Positions 1 to 8,178 of a stretch of 64,000 nt of DNA are shown here, in pieces. The stretch lies in the NCBI RefSeq assembly GCF_022179285.1, contig NZ_BPQO01000002.1:248001-312000 (forward strand), in the 5' to 3' direction. This stretch comes from Methylobacterium hispanicum. GTDB taxonomy: Bacteria; Pseudomonadota; Alphaproteobacteria; Rhizobiales; Beijerinckiaceae. The translations under genes and the position numbers were made by a program. How positions within the stretch are numbered: position 1 is the first letter of the stretch; each line of letters starts with the position of its first letter. Under the pieces are notes generated by a model. It was not told where the DNA came from. It saw only the letters and a program-made list of their open reading frames with translations, and did not search any database.

Positions 1-41
1 AGGGCGAGGGCCGCCGCGAGGGCGAGGGTGATGCGGGTCAT
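1..41 (-). CDS. 5' end of a secreted protein, probable SorB-type cytochrome c (partial)
   Basis: Only the first 13 codons are in the window (ATG at 41 reading left). They encode MTRITLALAAALA, a typical start of a Sec signal peptide. The gene begins 13 bases after the stop of the sulfite oxidase gene on the same strand, so the two are almost certainly co-transcribed. In characterised SorAB operons the gene after sorA encodes the c-type cytochrome that accepts electrons from the molybdenum subunit. That identity is inference from position only; no haem motif is visible because the gene leaves the window. Confidence 0.5.
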   Translation of the reverse strand, partial: MTRITLALAAALA

Positions 42-54
42 CGTCGTCACTCCC

Positions 55-1266
55 TCAGACCGCGCGCACGCGGGTGGTCTCGACCACGTTGCGCAGGTAC
101 CCGGCCGGGTTCCAGCGCGGCTCCATCGGCTGGCTCGCCCCGTCGTTGGCGGTCGCCCGCACCCGGATCGCGTGCGATCCCGGCGACAAGTCCACGTCGA
201 GGGTCCAGGGCCGGAAGGCGTAGGGGCCGAGATCCTGCCCGAGCCGCGCCTCCGTCCAGGTCTTGCCGTCGTCGGTCGAGACTGCCACCGCCTTGATCCC
301 AGAGCCGCCGTCGAAGGCGATGCCGCGCAAGGGCGTGTGGCCGGCCTTCACCTGCCCCCCGTCGGTCAGGTTGGTGAGGAAGGAGCGCACCGTGAAGCGG
401 TTGATCGGCACGGTCTTGTCCGCGGCCTTGCCGGGTTCGGTGCAGGCGCAATCGTTGTCGGGGATGCGATAGGCCTTCTGCATCCAGAAGCCGTCGAAGG
501 GTTTGTCGAGCACGCTGATGCTCTCCAAATGCTTGACCCAGTAGGTGCCGTAGAAGCCCGGTACGACGAGGCGCAGGGGATAGCCGTTGAGCCAGGGTAG
601 GTCCTGCCCGTTCATGCCCCAGGCCAGCATCACCTGCCCGTCGCTGGCATGGTCGAGCTTGAGCGACTTGGCGAAGTCCGGCGTCTCGGGGATCACCGGG
701 CCGTCGAGCCCGGTGAAGGCGACCTCCACGGCGCCCGCCTTCACCCCAGCCTTGTCGAGCACGGCCTTCAGCGGCACGCCGGTCCAGCGGGCGCAGCCCA
801 TGGCGCCGTTGGCGAGCTGCCCGCCGGCCATCCGCGGCGTGAAGAAGCCGCGGGAATTGCCCGAGCACTGGTTGACCGCGACGATCTCGGTCGTCGGCAT
901 CGCCTTCAGGTCGGCGAGCGAGAGCGAGACCTCCCGCTCGACATGGCCCTTGATCGCGACGCGATAGGTCTCGCGATCGATCTCGGTCGGGATGTCGGCG
1001 AGATGGTAGCGCACGAAGAACGCGTCGTTGGGCGTGATCGCGCCCTCGTCGAACACCGAGAACGGAGTCTCCAGCTGCGGCGGACGCGCGGTCATCTGGA
1101 GCAGCGGGCGCTTGCCCGGATAGGCCACCAGGGGCCGTTCGCCGTTGCCGAAGGGCAGCGTGGCGTTGTCGCCCGCGAGCGTGCGCAAGGACGCGAAAGT
1201 GCCACCGCCGAGGCCCGCCAGGGCGGTGAGGCCCGCCCGCCTGATGAGATCGCGTCTGTCGAGCAT
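55..1266 (-). CDS. sorA: Sulfite oxidase, periplasmic molybdenum subunit (SorA-like)
   Basis: Predicted to oxidise sulfite to sulfate in the periplasm, passing electrons to a cytochrome c. The 403-residue protein starts with a Tat-like leader (MLDRRDLIRRAG, then a hydrophobic stretch). The molybdopterin domain follows, including VNQCSGNSRGFF, whose cysteine is the expected molybdenum ligand, and RWTGVPL. The C-terminal part matches the immunoglobulin-like dimerisation domain of the family (DGGSGIKAVAVSTDDGKTW region). I chose the ATG at 1266 because GGGGAGGA lies just upstream and the leader begins there; the longer reading adds 23 residues without such features. It heads an operon with a probable cytochrome gene. 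The neighbouring sulfur genes suggest a detoxification role. Confidence 0.9.
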   Translation of the reverse strand: MLDRRDLIRRAGLTALAGLGGGTFASLRTLAGDNATLPFGNGERPLVAYPGKRPLLQMTARPPQLETPFSVFDEGAITPNDAFFVRYHLADIPTEIDRETYRVAIKGHVEREVSLSLADLKAMPTTEIVAVNQCSGNSRGFFTPRMAGGQLANGAMGCARWTGVPLKAVLDKAGVKAGAVEVAFTGLDGPVIPETPDFAKSLKLDHASDGQVMLAWGMNGQDLPWLNGYPLRLVVPGFYGTYWVKHLESISVLDKPFDGFWMQKAYRIPDNDCACTEPGKAADKTVPINRFTVRSFLTNLTDGGQVKAGHTPLRGIAFDGGSGIKAVAVSTDDGKTWTEARLGQDLGPYAFRPWTLDVDLSPGSHAIRVRATANDGASQPMEPRWNPAGYLRNVVETTRVRAV

Positions 1267-1389
1267 CCGAAGTCCTCCCCTGTCCGCGCGTGACTCCGGC
1301 GACCGGGCCCACGACGTGCGGAGGAGGAGACGCATGTCGCCCCCGGTCTATTCGCGGCGGGTCGAAATAAATTCCGCGGCTCGCGCCGG

Positions 1390-2106
1390 TCAGCCGGTGC
1401 AGGGGCGCTCCGCGAGGCTGGTCGCCCGGTCCAGCGCGAGCCGCAGGCGGTCCGTCTTGTTCGGTTCGGTGAGCAGCACGGCCGCCTCGGCCAGCAGGGC
1501 GAACCGCTCGGCCGGCACCGTCTTGGACAGGAGGACGTAGTGGCGCCCCTCGCTGTCCCAGCGCGCCACACGCAGGCCGCCGCTCCCTTGCGCGATCTCC
1601 CGACCGGCCTGCCCGCGCGACGGTCCGCTCCAGATGGCGAGCCGGCAGCCGTGACGCCCCTCGTAACCTGCGAGCCGACCGGCCGAACCGTCGTCCGGGG
1701 ACAGGTAGACCAAGCGGAAGCCTGCCGCCCCCAGATCGAGGGGGAAGCCATTCGGGCCGCCCGCGGGCCGCACGTCGTTCGCGGGTGAGCCCGCCGCACC
1801 CCATGCCGTGAAGGCCGCGCGCGCGGGGTCCGCCGGCGCGCGAGACGACAGGGCGAGCCAGCCGGCGCCGACGAGGACGACCAGGGCCGCGGCGCACGCC
1901 CATCCGAGGGAGGCGCGGGCGATCGGCGCGCGCCGGGGCGGCACGGCCGCAGCCTTCACCTCCTGTTTCACTCCCTGCTTCAGCCGGGTCAGGGTCGCGA
2001 CCCGCGCGGCCAGGACCGGATCGCGGGCCAGCGTCTCCGCGACTGCGCGCCGGTCCTGCGGATCGAGTTCCCCATCGACGTAGGCATTGAGGGTCTCCCA
2101 GCGCAT
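1390..2106 (-). CDS. Membrane-anchored anti-sigma factor
   Basis: This 238-residue protein has a short N-terminal helical domain (MRWETLNAYVDGELD, as in many anti-sigma factors), one transmembrane helix at about residues 63-83 and a periplasmic C-terminal domain. No zinc-binding HxxxCxxC is seen. Its ATG overlaps the stop of the preceding sigma-factor gene as TGATG, so the two are translationally coupled, the usual arrangement for an ECF sigma factor and its inhibitor. It is predicted to hold the sigma factor at the membrane until a signal arrives. The inducing signal cannot be read from sequence; the sulfite oxidase operon downstream on the same strand is a plausible target. Confidence 0.8.
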   Translation of the reverse strand: MRWETLNAYVDGELDPQDRRAVAETLARDPVLAARVATLTRLKQGVKQEVKAAAVPPRRAPIARASLGWACAAALVVLVGAGWLALSSRAPADPARAAFTAWGAAGSPANDVRPAGGPNGFPLDLGAAGFRLVYLSPDDGSAGRLAGYEGRHGCRLAIWSGPSRGQAGREIAQGSGGLRVARWDSEGRHYVLLSKTVPAERFALLAEAAVLLTEPNKTDRLRLALDRATSLAERPCTG

Positions 2107-2594
2107 CACGGCCCCTCGCTCCCATCGGACGGCCCGGCGATCCGGTGCAGCATGATCCGCCTCGCCCTGTGCAGACGGCTCATGACCGTGCCGACGGGAA
2201 TGCCGAGCCGTTCGGCGGTCTCCCGGTAGCTCAAGCCTTCGACGTCCACGCAAGTCACGACAGCCCGGCAGGGCATATCGAGAGCGGCGAAGGCTTGGCG
2301 CACGGCGATCGCCTCGATCAGGCGGTCGTCGAACCCCTCGTCGGGCCAATCGAGGAGCTCATCCTCGTGGTGGAGGCGGGTCCGGCGGATCCGGTCGATC
2401 CAGGCGTGGCGCACGATCTGGAACAGGTAGGCGCGGGCCGCGTGAGGCTCACTGGGAGTCGTATGCGTGGAAAGCGCCTTGAGAGCACTCTGCTGCATCA
2501 GGTCACGTGCGGCGTCGGGCTCACGCGTCAGGGCTAGCGCGTAGCGGAACAGGCGCGGCCACGCATCGACGAGGTGCTGACCGATGGACCGCAT
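2106..2594 (-). CDS. ECF-family RNA polymerase sigma factor
   Basis: The protein is 162 residues, typical of ECF factors with regions 2 and 4 only. Region 2 is visible as LFRYALALTREPDAARDL with the later RAYLFQIVRHAWIDRIRR, and region 4 as LSYRETAERLGIPVGTVMS followed by RLHRARR. I prefer the ATG at 2594 (MRSIGQ), with GGGGAGG about 13 bases upstream; an in-frame start 13 codons earlier is possible. It is coupled to the anti-sigma gene. The 760 bases upstream would carry its promoter, but no convincing ECF -35/-10 pair was picked out. Confidence 0.85.
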   Translation of the reverse strand: MRSIGQHLVDAWPRLFRYALALTREPDAARDLMQQSALKALSTHTTPSEPHAARAYLFQIVRHAWIDRIRRTRLHHEDELLDWPDEGFDDRLIEAIAVRQAFAALDMPCRAVVTCVDVEGLSYRETAERLGIPVGTVMSRLHRARRIMLHRIAGPSDGSEGP

Positions 2595-3123
2595 CCTGAT
2601 GTGTCGTCCTCCCCGCACTCCATAGCACATCAATGCATGTCCACACAGAGCCGCAACGGTCGACGATGGTTGTGGATGTCGGGAGGCCTTACACCTCTGC
2701 AGCGCTACTCGGAGCGTTGTTATTGCTGAACAATCGATAGCAGGCTCGCATGTCTGCTTTCAGGCATGTGAGGATGCGGTTTTAAGGCAGGGGTGGGCGC
2801 GAAGCTGAATGTCCGGTTACGGGTATCGAGTTGATGTCCGCTCATGGCGCACAGCTGAACAAGCGACTGGCGAACTCCTGACCCATAGCGGCCCCTTCAC
2901 ACCGCGGCCTTCGCCGTCCGCTTCGACGCGGCAAGCGGACGTCGTAGAAGTCCTTGATGCCTTGTTGGTAGGGCGGATGCACCACGTGCCGTAAACCCTG
3001 CGATCAAGATCACCAACATCACCGCCTTGCCGCTGCTGACCGTGCCGACGCGTAGCTGTTTGATAGCCGAGCCATTGTTCTGACTTCGAACACCAAAGTT
3101 CCGCACTGCGGCAACTTAGAGTA

Positions 3124-3157
3124 AATAAGGGCCGCCATCGCTAAGGCGGCCCTTATT
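3124..3157. terminator. Perfect 13-bp inverted repeat, terminator-like
   Basis: AATAAGGGCCGCC at 3124-3136 and its exact complement at 3145-3157 flank an 8-base loop. The stem is GC-rich inside and ends in A/T, giving a U-containing tail on either strand, so it could work as a bidirectional intrinsic terminator. No gene ends close to it, which is odd. Confidence 0.6.
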
Positions 3158-3305
3158 CGTTGCTACCGGCTCAAATCAGCCCGTGGTCGCTCCGCCCGCC
3201 CACTTCGGGGACGACGCTAGCAAGGCGGCACCGGTGAGCCGCGATGGCCTTCCGGGCGAAGCCGAAAAAGGGCGACAAGGAAGTGGGCGCAGCTGGTGAC
3301 TTCAT

Positions 3306-3336
3306 ATTAGAAATACCTAAATAAGGTAATTCTGAC
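3306..3336 (+). promoter_or_regulatory. Probable BigR/SqrR operator and promoter of the ArsR-family gene
   Basis: The sequence reads ATTAGA-N5-CTAAATAAG-N5-TCTGAC, ending 19 bases before the regulator's ATG. The same ATTAGA-N5-CTAAATAAG block, with the second half-site (TCTAAT) again 19 bases after ATTAGA, is found at 9621-9651 ahead of the sulfur-transport operon. An AT-rich imperfect inverted repeat immediately upstream of an ArsR-family gene is typical of an autoregulatory operator. Confidence 0.6.
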
Positions 3337-3354
3337 ATACCGGAACATCGACCG

Positions 3355-3678
3355 ATGGACGCCGTCACGCCGACCGACCTGATGCGCCTGCAGGACAAGG
3401 CCGCCGACGCGGCCCGCCTGCTGCGTCTCCTCGCCAACGAGAAGCGGTTGCTGATCCTGTGCCTGCTGGTCGCCCGCGGCGATATGGACGTGACCAGCCT
3501 CGCCGGGGAGGTCGAGCTCAGCCAGTCGGCCCTGTCGCAGCACCTCGCCAAGCTGCGCGAGGACGGGTTGGTCGCGTTCCGGCGCGAAAGCCAGACGATT
3601 TACTACCGGCTTGAGGACCCAAGGGCTGCGCGGGTGTTGGCGACCCTCAAGGACATCTTCTGCCCGGAGCTCGGCTGA
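3355..3678 (+). CDS. bigR: ArsR-family repressor, BigR/SqrR-type persulfide sensor
   Basis: A 107-residue winged-helix repressor. The recognition region is LSQSALSQHLAKLREDGLV, followed by the beta-wing (FRRESQTIYYRL). Cysteines occur at residue 36 (LLILCLL) and residue 103 (DIFCPELG), 67 apart. This closely matches the cysteine pair that BigR and SqrR use to form an intramolecular tetrasulfide or disulfide when reactive sulfur accumulates. No arsenic-type CxC metal site is present. Its own promoter and the promoter at about 9614-9658 share a spaced motif. I infer that it represses the persulfide/thiosulfate genes at 9728-12737 and itself. A histidine kinase gene ends 6 bases after it on the opposite strand. 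Confidence 0.8.
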   Translation: MDAVTPTDLMRLQDKAADAARLLRLLANEKRLLILCLLVARGDMDVTSLAGEVELSQSALSQHLAKLREDGLVAFRRESQTIYYRLEDPRAARVLATLKDIFCPELG

Positions 3679-3684
3679 CCGATC

Positions 3685-5001
3685 TCAGGCCGGTACAATC
3701 TCAGCCTCAAGGCCCGGGCGATCCGTCCGATTGCGCAGCCGCAGGCTCAGGCCACTCCGGCGGGACGCCATCTCGGCGATGGCGAGGCCGAGGCCGCTAC
3801 CCGTCGCGCTCTTGTGGCGCCCCCGGAAGAACCGTGTCGTGACGTGGGGCAGCTCGTCCTCCGGAATGCCCGGTCCCTCGTCGCGAACGACGATGCCCCC
3901 GCCACCCGGCCGGGCGACCCACGCCACCGTGCCCGTCTCCATGTGCTGCACGGCATTCTCGTGTAGGTTCCGGACGGCGAGGCGCAAGCCCTCCGGGTCG
4001 GCCCGCAGCATGTAGCCCTGTAGCCCCGGGTCGATCTGAGTTCGAACCCCGGGTGGCGTCCGCATCCCCTCCACGGTCTCCGTCACCAGCGCACCGACGT
4101 CGACCTCCGCGAGGGAAGGCGCTTCCCCGGCGGCATCGAGCCGGGCGGCGTCGAGCAACTGGCGGACGAGGCGCGTGGTCCGGTCGACGGCCGCCAGGAT
4201 CTGGCGCAGCGCCGCCTTAGCCACGTCCGGGTCGGTGGCAGCCATGGCGACCTGGGCCTGGACCTTGAGGCCGGCGAGCGGTGTTCGCAGCTCGTGCGCG
4301 GCGAAGGCCGTCACCTCCCGTTCGTGCCGGCGTGCCGATTCGACCTTGAGGAATAGCCCGTTCAGGGCGTCGGCCAGGGGACGCACCTCCGCCGGCGCCA
4401 GATTTGTGTCGATCGCACTCATTTCGTCGGCGCCGCGACCTGCCAGGTCCCGCGCCATCAGCCGCAAGGGACGCAAGCCCCGCCCGAGGCTCGCCCAGAT
4501 CAGCATGCCGAGCAGCGGCACCATCAGGATGGCGGGCGTGACCAGGCCCATGATGAGGTCGGTGACGAGGCGCTCGCGCAGGCCGAGGCGGTCGCCGACT
4601 ATCACGCGAACGCCCTTGTCGGCGTCCTCCACCGTGAAGACACGCCAGGTCTCGCCGTCGACCTCGCGCTGCGAGAAGCCCGCCGGCGCGTCGGTCAGGC
4701 GCCGTTCCGGGGCCCCGGTCGACCGCGCGACCATGCGTCCGTCGAGCGACCAGATCTGGCAGGAAAGCTGCCGCTCGTAGGCCGTCGGGGCCGGGAAGGT
4801 TCGGGCCCCCCCGTTCGGGTCCATGCCGCCAACCGCGCCCACCAGGGAGCTGACCATGCGGGCGGCTTCCTGCAGGCGGTTGTCGAGGACCTGCTCCACC
4901 TCGCGCTTCGAACCGAGGTAGATCCAGGCGACCGCGCTGAGCCAGATCAGGCCGGTGGCCAGGACGAGGATGGCGAAAAGCCTGACGCGCAGCGACCTCA
5001 T
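3685..5001 (-). CDS. Two-component sensor histidine kinase, QseC/PmrB-like
   Basis: The 438-residue protein has an N-terminal transmembrane helix (about 8-28), a periplasmic sensor of about 130 residues, a second membrane helix near 160-180, a HAMP-like linker, the dimerisation helix with phospho-acceptor His at about 232 (AHELRTPLAGL) and an ATPase domain (NLHENAVQH N-box, VRDEGPGIPEDE G1, GSGLGLAIAEM G2). Its ATG overlaps the response regulator stop by ATGA, so the two are coupled. The regulator gene is divergent from dsbD, and the shared spacer holds a direct-repeat box, so the system probably controls the thiol-redox operon. The ligand is not evident; periplasmic thiol stress or copper are guesses. 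Confidence 0.85.
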   Translation of the reverse strand: MRSLRVRLFAILVLATGLIWLSAVAWIYLGSKREVEQVLDNRLQEAARMVSSLVGAVGGMDPNGGARTFPAPTAYERQLSCQIWSLDGRMVARSTGAPERRLTDAPAGFSQREVDGETWRVFTVEDADKGVRVIVGDRLGLRERLVTDLIMGLVTPAILMVPLLGMLIWASLGRGLRPLRLMARDLAGRGADEMSAIDTNLAPAEVRPLADALNGLFLKVESARRHEREVTAFAAHELRTPLAGLKVQAQVAMAATDPDVAKAALRQILAAVDRTTRLVRQLLDAARLDAAGEAPSLAEVDVGALVTETVEGMRTPPGVRTQIDPGLQGYMLRADPEGLRLAVRNLHENAVQHMETGTVAWVARPGGGGIVVRDEGPGIPEDELPHVTTRFFRGRHKSATGSGLGLAIAEMASRRSGLSLRLRNRTDRPGLEAEIVPA

Positions 5002-5660
5002 GCGGGTGCCCTCATCCGGTATCCAAGGCCTCGGACCGTCTCGATGGCGTGCTTGCCGATCTTGGCGCGCAGGTTGTGCACGTGGACCTCGACCGCGTTG
5101 CTCTCGACCTCCTCCTGCCAGCCGTAGAGCCGCTCCTCCAGCTCGGCCTTGGACCGAAGCACGTCAGGTCGTTCCATGAGGGCCGCCAGAACCATGACCT
5201 CGCGCCGGGAGACGGCGACCGGCAAACCGTCGACGGTGACGGCGAGGCTACCGGGGTCGAGCCGGATGGCGCCGTGCTCCAGGATCGCCGCGGCCCGACC
5301 CGAGGCCCTCCGGACGACGGCGCGGATGCGGGCGGAGAGCTCGTCGAGGTCGAAGGGCTTGCCGAGGTAGTCGTCGGCGCCACCGTCGAGCCCGGCGATC
5401 CGGTCCGACACGGCGTCCCGGGCCGTCAGCAGGACGACCGGCGTCCGGTCGTTCCGTCGCCGAAGCCCCCGCAACACGTCGAGGCCAGAGCCGTCGGGCA
5501 GCATCAGGTCGAGCACGATGGCCGAGAACGCGCTCGTGGCCAGCGCAGCCTCGGCGTCGGCGCAGGTCGCGACGCAATCGACCGTCGCCCCGCCCAGACC
5601 CAAGCCAGCCCGGAGCCCGTCCGACAGGATGGTGTCGTCCTCGACGACGAGGATGCGCAT
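4998..5660 (-). CDS. OmpR/PhoB-family response regulator, QseB/PmrA-like
   Basis: A 220-residue regulator. The receiver domain has the acidic pair EDD at residues 7-9, phospho-acceptor Asp51 (IVLDLMLPDG), a conserved Thr (LLTARD) and Lys (GKPFDLDEL). A winged-helix DNA-binding domain occupies about 125-220 (VEVHVHNLRAKIG and ETVRGLGYRM). QseB, PmrA and TctD relatives bind direct CTTAAG-like repeats. Exactly such a box lies 39 bases upstream at 5699-5715, between this gene and the divergent dsbD operon, which suggests autoregulation plus control of dsbD. Confidence 0.88.
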   Translation of the reverse strand: MRILVVEDDTILSDGLRAGLGLGGATVDCVATCADAEAALATSAFSAIVLDLMLPDGSGLDVLRGLRRRNDRTPVVLLTARDAVSDRIAGLDGGADDYLGKPFDLDELSARIRAVVRRASGRAAAILEHGAIRLDPGSLAVTVDGLPVAVSRREVMVLAALMERPDVLRSKAELEERLYGWQEEVESNAVEVHVHNLRAKIGKHAIETVRGLGYRMRAPA

Positions 5661-5698
5661 GCGTGTCTCCCTTCACCGCCCCCATCCTCCGGGCACCG

Positions 5699-5715
5699 CT
5701 TAAGCCTGGCTTAAG
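5699..5715. promoter_or_regulatory. PmrA/QseB-type direct-repeat box
   Basis: The sequence is CTTAAG-CCTGG-CTTAAG: two identical 6-base half-sites with a 5-base spacer, one helical turn apart. This is the spacing known for PmrA/QseB-family OmpR-type regulators. It lies in the 102-base spacer between the divergent response regulator (start 5660) and dsbD (start 5763). The upstream regulator belongs to the matching family, so this is probably its own binding site. Confidence 0.7.
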
Positions 5716-5762
5716 CTGCGTTTCCGACCCGCGGCGGGCCGATCCGAGCCCAGACCCCGCCC

Positions 5763-7502
5763 ATGCCGAACGTGTTCACTCACCTCATCCTCGCCGCCCT
5801 GGTCTGGACCGGCTCCTCGCTGTGGTCGCCGGGGCAGTGCCGCGAGCCCGGTACGCTGCCGACGCCGTTCACCGTCGATGCGGCCCGCGACCCTGACCTC
5901 TCGCTGCGCCTGCGATGGACTATCGCCCCCGGCACCTACCTCTACCGGGACAAGATCGCCGCCACCGACGCGAGCGGCCGGGAGCTTCCCGTCAGCACCC
6001 AGCCCGGCGAGACCAAGGACGACCCGAACTTCGGGCCGACGGAAGTCTATCACGGCGCAACGGAGGCCATCGTGCCGGGCGCGGCTCTCGCGGGGGTGCG
6101 CGAGGTGCGCGTCACCTATCAAGGCTGTGCCGAGAAGGGCATCTGCTACCCGCCGATGAACAAGGTCTTCGAGGTGCCCGCGCCAGGTCCGCAGGCGACC
6201 GCCGCGACGCCGGCAACGGACGCGCAGCCCGAGCCCGAGAGGGGCCTGCTCTCGGGCCATCTCGCGGGCGTCCTGGCGACCTTCCTCGGGCTCGGCCTGC
6301 TCCTGGCCTTCACCCCTTGCGTGCTCCCGATGGTCCCGGTGCTGGCGGGCATGCTGGCCCGGTCCGGGGAGCGGCTCTCGGCCGGACGAGGTTTTGTACT
6401 CTCCGGCACCTACGTGCTCGCGATGGCGCTGGCCTACGGGACCCTTGGTGTGGCGGCGGCATGGTCCGGGCGCAACCTCCAGGTCGCGCTCCAGACCCCT
6501 GCCGCGCTCGGGCTCCTCGCCGCGGCCTTCGTCGCCCTGGCGCTGTCGATGTTCGGGGCGTTCGACCTGGCGCTGCCGTCCGGCGTCTCCGGCCGGCTGT
6601 CACGCCTGAGCGGGCGTAGGTTCGGCGCGCTCGGCGCCGCCGCCGTCATGGGCTTCACCTCCGCCCTGATCGTCGGGCCCTGCGTGACGCCGCCACTCGC
6701 TGCGGCCCTCCTCTACGTCGCCAAGACCGGCGACGTGGCGCGCGGCGCCGCCGCCCTGTTCGCGCTCGGCCTCGGCATGGGCCTGCCGCTGATCGCGTTC
6801 GGGACGTTCGGGGCGGGGATACTGCCGAAGTCAGGCCCTTGGCTGGTCGCGGCCAAGCAGGCCTTCGGCGTGGTCTTCCTCGGTTTGGCCATCACGATGG
6901 TCTCCCGCCTTGTGGCCGCCGAGGTCTCCCTTGTGCTCTGGGGGATGCTGGCGATCGGCATCGGCGCATTCGTCGGGGCGTTCGACGTCGTGGCAGAGGG
7001 CGCCCCGAGCCGGCTTGGCAAGGGCGCCGGTATCGTTGCCGTGACCTACGGCTGCGCCCTCGTCGTCGGCGCCGCGAGCGGCGGGACCGACCCGCTCCGG
7101 CCGCTCGCCGGCCTCGGCCGGACGCAGGCGGTCCACGTCGAGGAGAGCCGGACGGTCTCCTCCGTCCCGGCGTTCGAGGCAGCCCTCGCGGCGGCCCGTA
7201 CCGAGGGCAAGCCGGTGCTCGTCGAGTTCGCCGCCGATTGGTGCACCGTCTGCAAGACGAACGAGCGGACGGTGCTGGCCGATGCCGGCATCCAGGCGAG
7301 ACTGAAGGCCGTCTCGGTCATCCGCGCCGACGTCACCCGCGACGACGATGCCACCCGTGCCCTGATGCGGCGCTTCGAGGTCGTCGGACCGCCGACCCTC
7401 ATCCTGATGCGCCCCGACGGCGACGAGGTCCGCGAGGCCCGCACCGAAGGCGAGCTCACGGTCGATGACCTGAAGCGCCGCCTCGCCCTCGTCGGCGCCT
7501 GA
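5763..7502 (+). CDS. dsbD: Protein-disulfide reductase DsbD
   Basis: Transfers electrons from cytoplasmic thioredoxin across the inner membrane to periplasmic thiol proteins. The 579-residue protein has the three expected parts. A signal peptide and N-terminal alpha domain (about 25-145) carry CAEKGICYPP, the paired cysteines of DsbD-alpha. An eight-helix membrane domain (about 160-445) has conserved cysteines in AFTPCVLPM and VGPCVTPP. A C-terminal thioredoxin-like gamma domain has WCTVCK with cysteines at about 494 and 497. Length is normal for the family. It is the first gene of an operon with a DsbA-like protein, an L,D-transpeptidase and a DsrE protein. It is divergent from a two-component system, with a CTTAAG direct repeat upstream. 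Confidence 0.93.
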   Translation: MPNVFTHLILAALVWTGSSLWSPGQCREPGTLPTPFTVDAARDPDLSLRLRWTIAPGTYLYRDKIAATDASGRELPVSTQPGETKDDPNFGPTEVYHGATEAIVPGAALAGVREVRVTYQGCAEKGICYPPMNKVFEVPAPGPQATAATPATDAQPEPERGLLSGHLAGVLATFLGLGLLLAFTPCVLPMVPVLAGMLARSGERLSAGRGFVLSGTYVLAMALAYGTLGVAAAWSGRNLQVALQTPAALGLLAAAFVALALSMFGAFDLALPSGVSGRLSRLSGRRFGALGAAAVMGFTSALIVGPCVTPPLAAALLYVAKTGDVARGAAALFALGLGMGLPLIAFGTFGAGILPKSGPWLVAAKQAFGVVFLGLAITMVSRLVAAEVSLVLWGMLAIGIGAFVGAFDVVAEGAPSRLGKGAGIVAVTYGCALVVGAASGGTDPLRPLAGLGRTQAVHVEESRTVSSVPAFEAALAAARTEGKPVLVEFAADWCTVCKTNERTVLADAGIQARLKAVSVIRADVTRDDDATRALMRRFEVVGPPTLILMRPDGDEVREARTEGELTVDDLKRRLALVGA

Positions 7503-7542
7503 GCCGCTCCCTTTCGGAAAACCGACTTCCAAGGAGAACACC

Positions 7543-8178
7543 ATGGATCGCAGGACCCTGCTCGCCCTTCTGCCCGCCGTCGCGCTCGCGCCCGCCCTGC
7601 TTTCGCTGGCGCCCCCCATCGAGGAGGCTTTCGCCCAGGGCGTCGACCCGAACGCCATCCTCAACGACCCGGAGGTGCCGGTCTCGGGCAATCCAAAGGG
7701 TGACCTGACCATCGTCGCCTTCCTCGATTACAATTGCCCCTTCTGCAAGAAGGCCGAGCCCGACCTCACCCGCTTGGTGAAGGCGGACGGGCGCATCCGC
7801 CTCGTCCACAAGGACTGGCCGATCCTCGGGGACGCCTCCGTCTACGGCGCCCAGCTCGCCCTCGCGGCGAAGTACCAGGGCCGCTACGACGAAGTGCACC
7901 GCGCGCTCATGGCGATCCCAGGTCGCAAGCTTCCCAGGGAGCGGATGCTGGAGGCGGTGGCCGCGTCGGGCGTCGACGTCGCTCGCCTGGAAGAGGACCG
8001 GAAGGCGCACCAAGCCGAGATCGCGGCCCTGCTCCAGCGCAACCTCGACCAGGCCGACGCCCTGGGCCTCCAGGGAACGCCGGTCTTCCTGATTGGCCAG
8101 CTCAAGGTCGCGGCGGCGCTCGATTACGACGGCTTCAGGCAGGCGGTCGCCCAGGCCCGGGCGCGGGGTCGCTCGTGA
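7543..8178 (+). CDS. DsbA-family periplasmic thiol oxidoreductase (ScsC/Com1-like)
   Basis: A 211-residue exported thioredoxin-fold protein. The signal peptide covers about residues 1-31, ending near AFAQG. The active site is CPFC (DYNCPFCKKAEPDL) and the cis-proline loop is GTPVFLIG, near residues 183-190. A good ribosome site (AAGGAG) precedes the ATG by 8 bases. The protein follows dsbD, which would keep its active site reduced, so it more likely acts as a disulfide isomerase or reductase than as an oxidase. Its stop overlaps the start of the next gene (GTGATG), showing an operon. Confidence 0.88.
   Translation: MDRRTLLALLPAVALAPALLSLAPPIEEAFAQGVDPNAILNDPEVPVSGNPKGDLTIVAFLDYNCPFCKKAEPDLTRLVKADGRIRLVHKDWPILGDASVYGAQLALAAKYQGRYDEVHRALMAIPGRKLPRERMLEAVAASGVDVARLEEDRKAHQAEIAALLQRNLDQADALGLQGTPVFLIGQLKVAAALDYDGFRQAVAQARARGRS

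Larger units (their letters stand above)
2595..3354. other. Long intergenic stretch, no supported gene
   Basis: These 760 bases lie between the divergent sigma-factor and bigR genes. Short open frames occur on both strands, but none has a convincing start, ribosome site or family resemblance. The stretch holds a perfect inverted repeat at 3124-3157 and the bigR promoter region near 3306-3336. Base composition is lower in GC than the flanks, which suggests decayed or acquired DNA. Confidence 0.5.

Noticed and set aside
47-2125. 692-codon minus-strand open frame overlapping sorA and the anti-sigma gene
   Set aside because: It is the alternate frame of the real genes, rich in Arg/Ala/Gly with no domain. 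Long shadow frames are expected at this GC content.
3171-3300. Minus-strand C-terminal-like reading FARKAIAAHRCRLASVV as a transposase end
   Set aside because: It has no catalytic motif, no terminal inverted repeats and no target duplication, so no mobile element can be supported.
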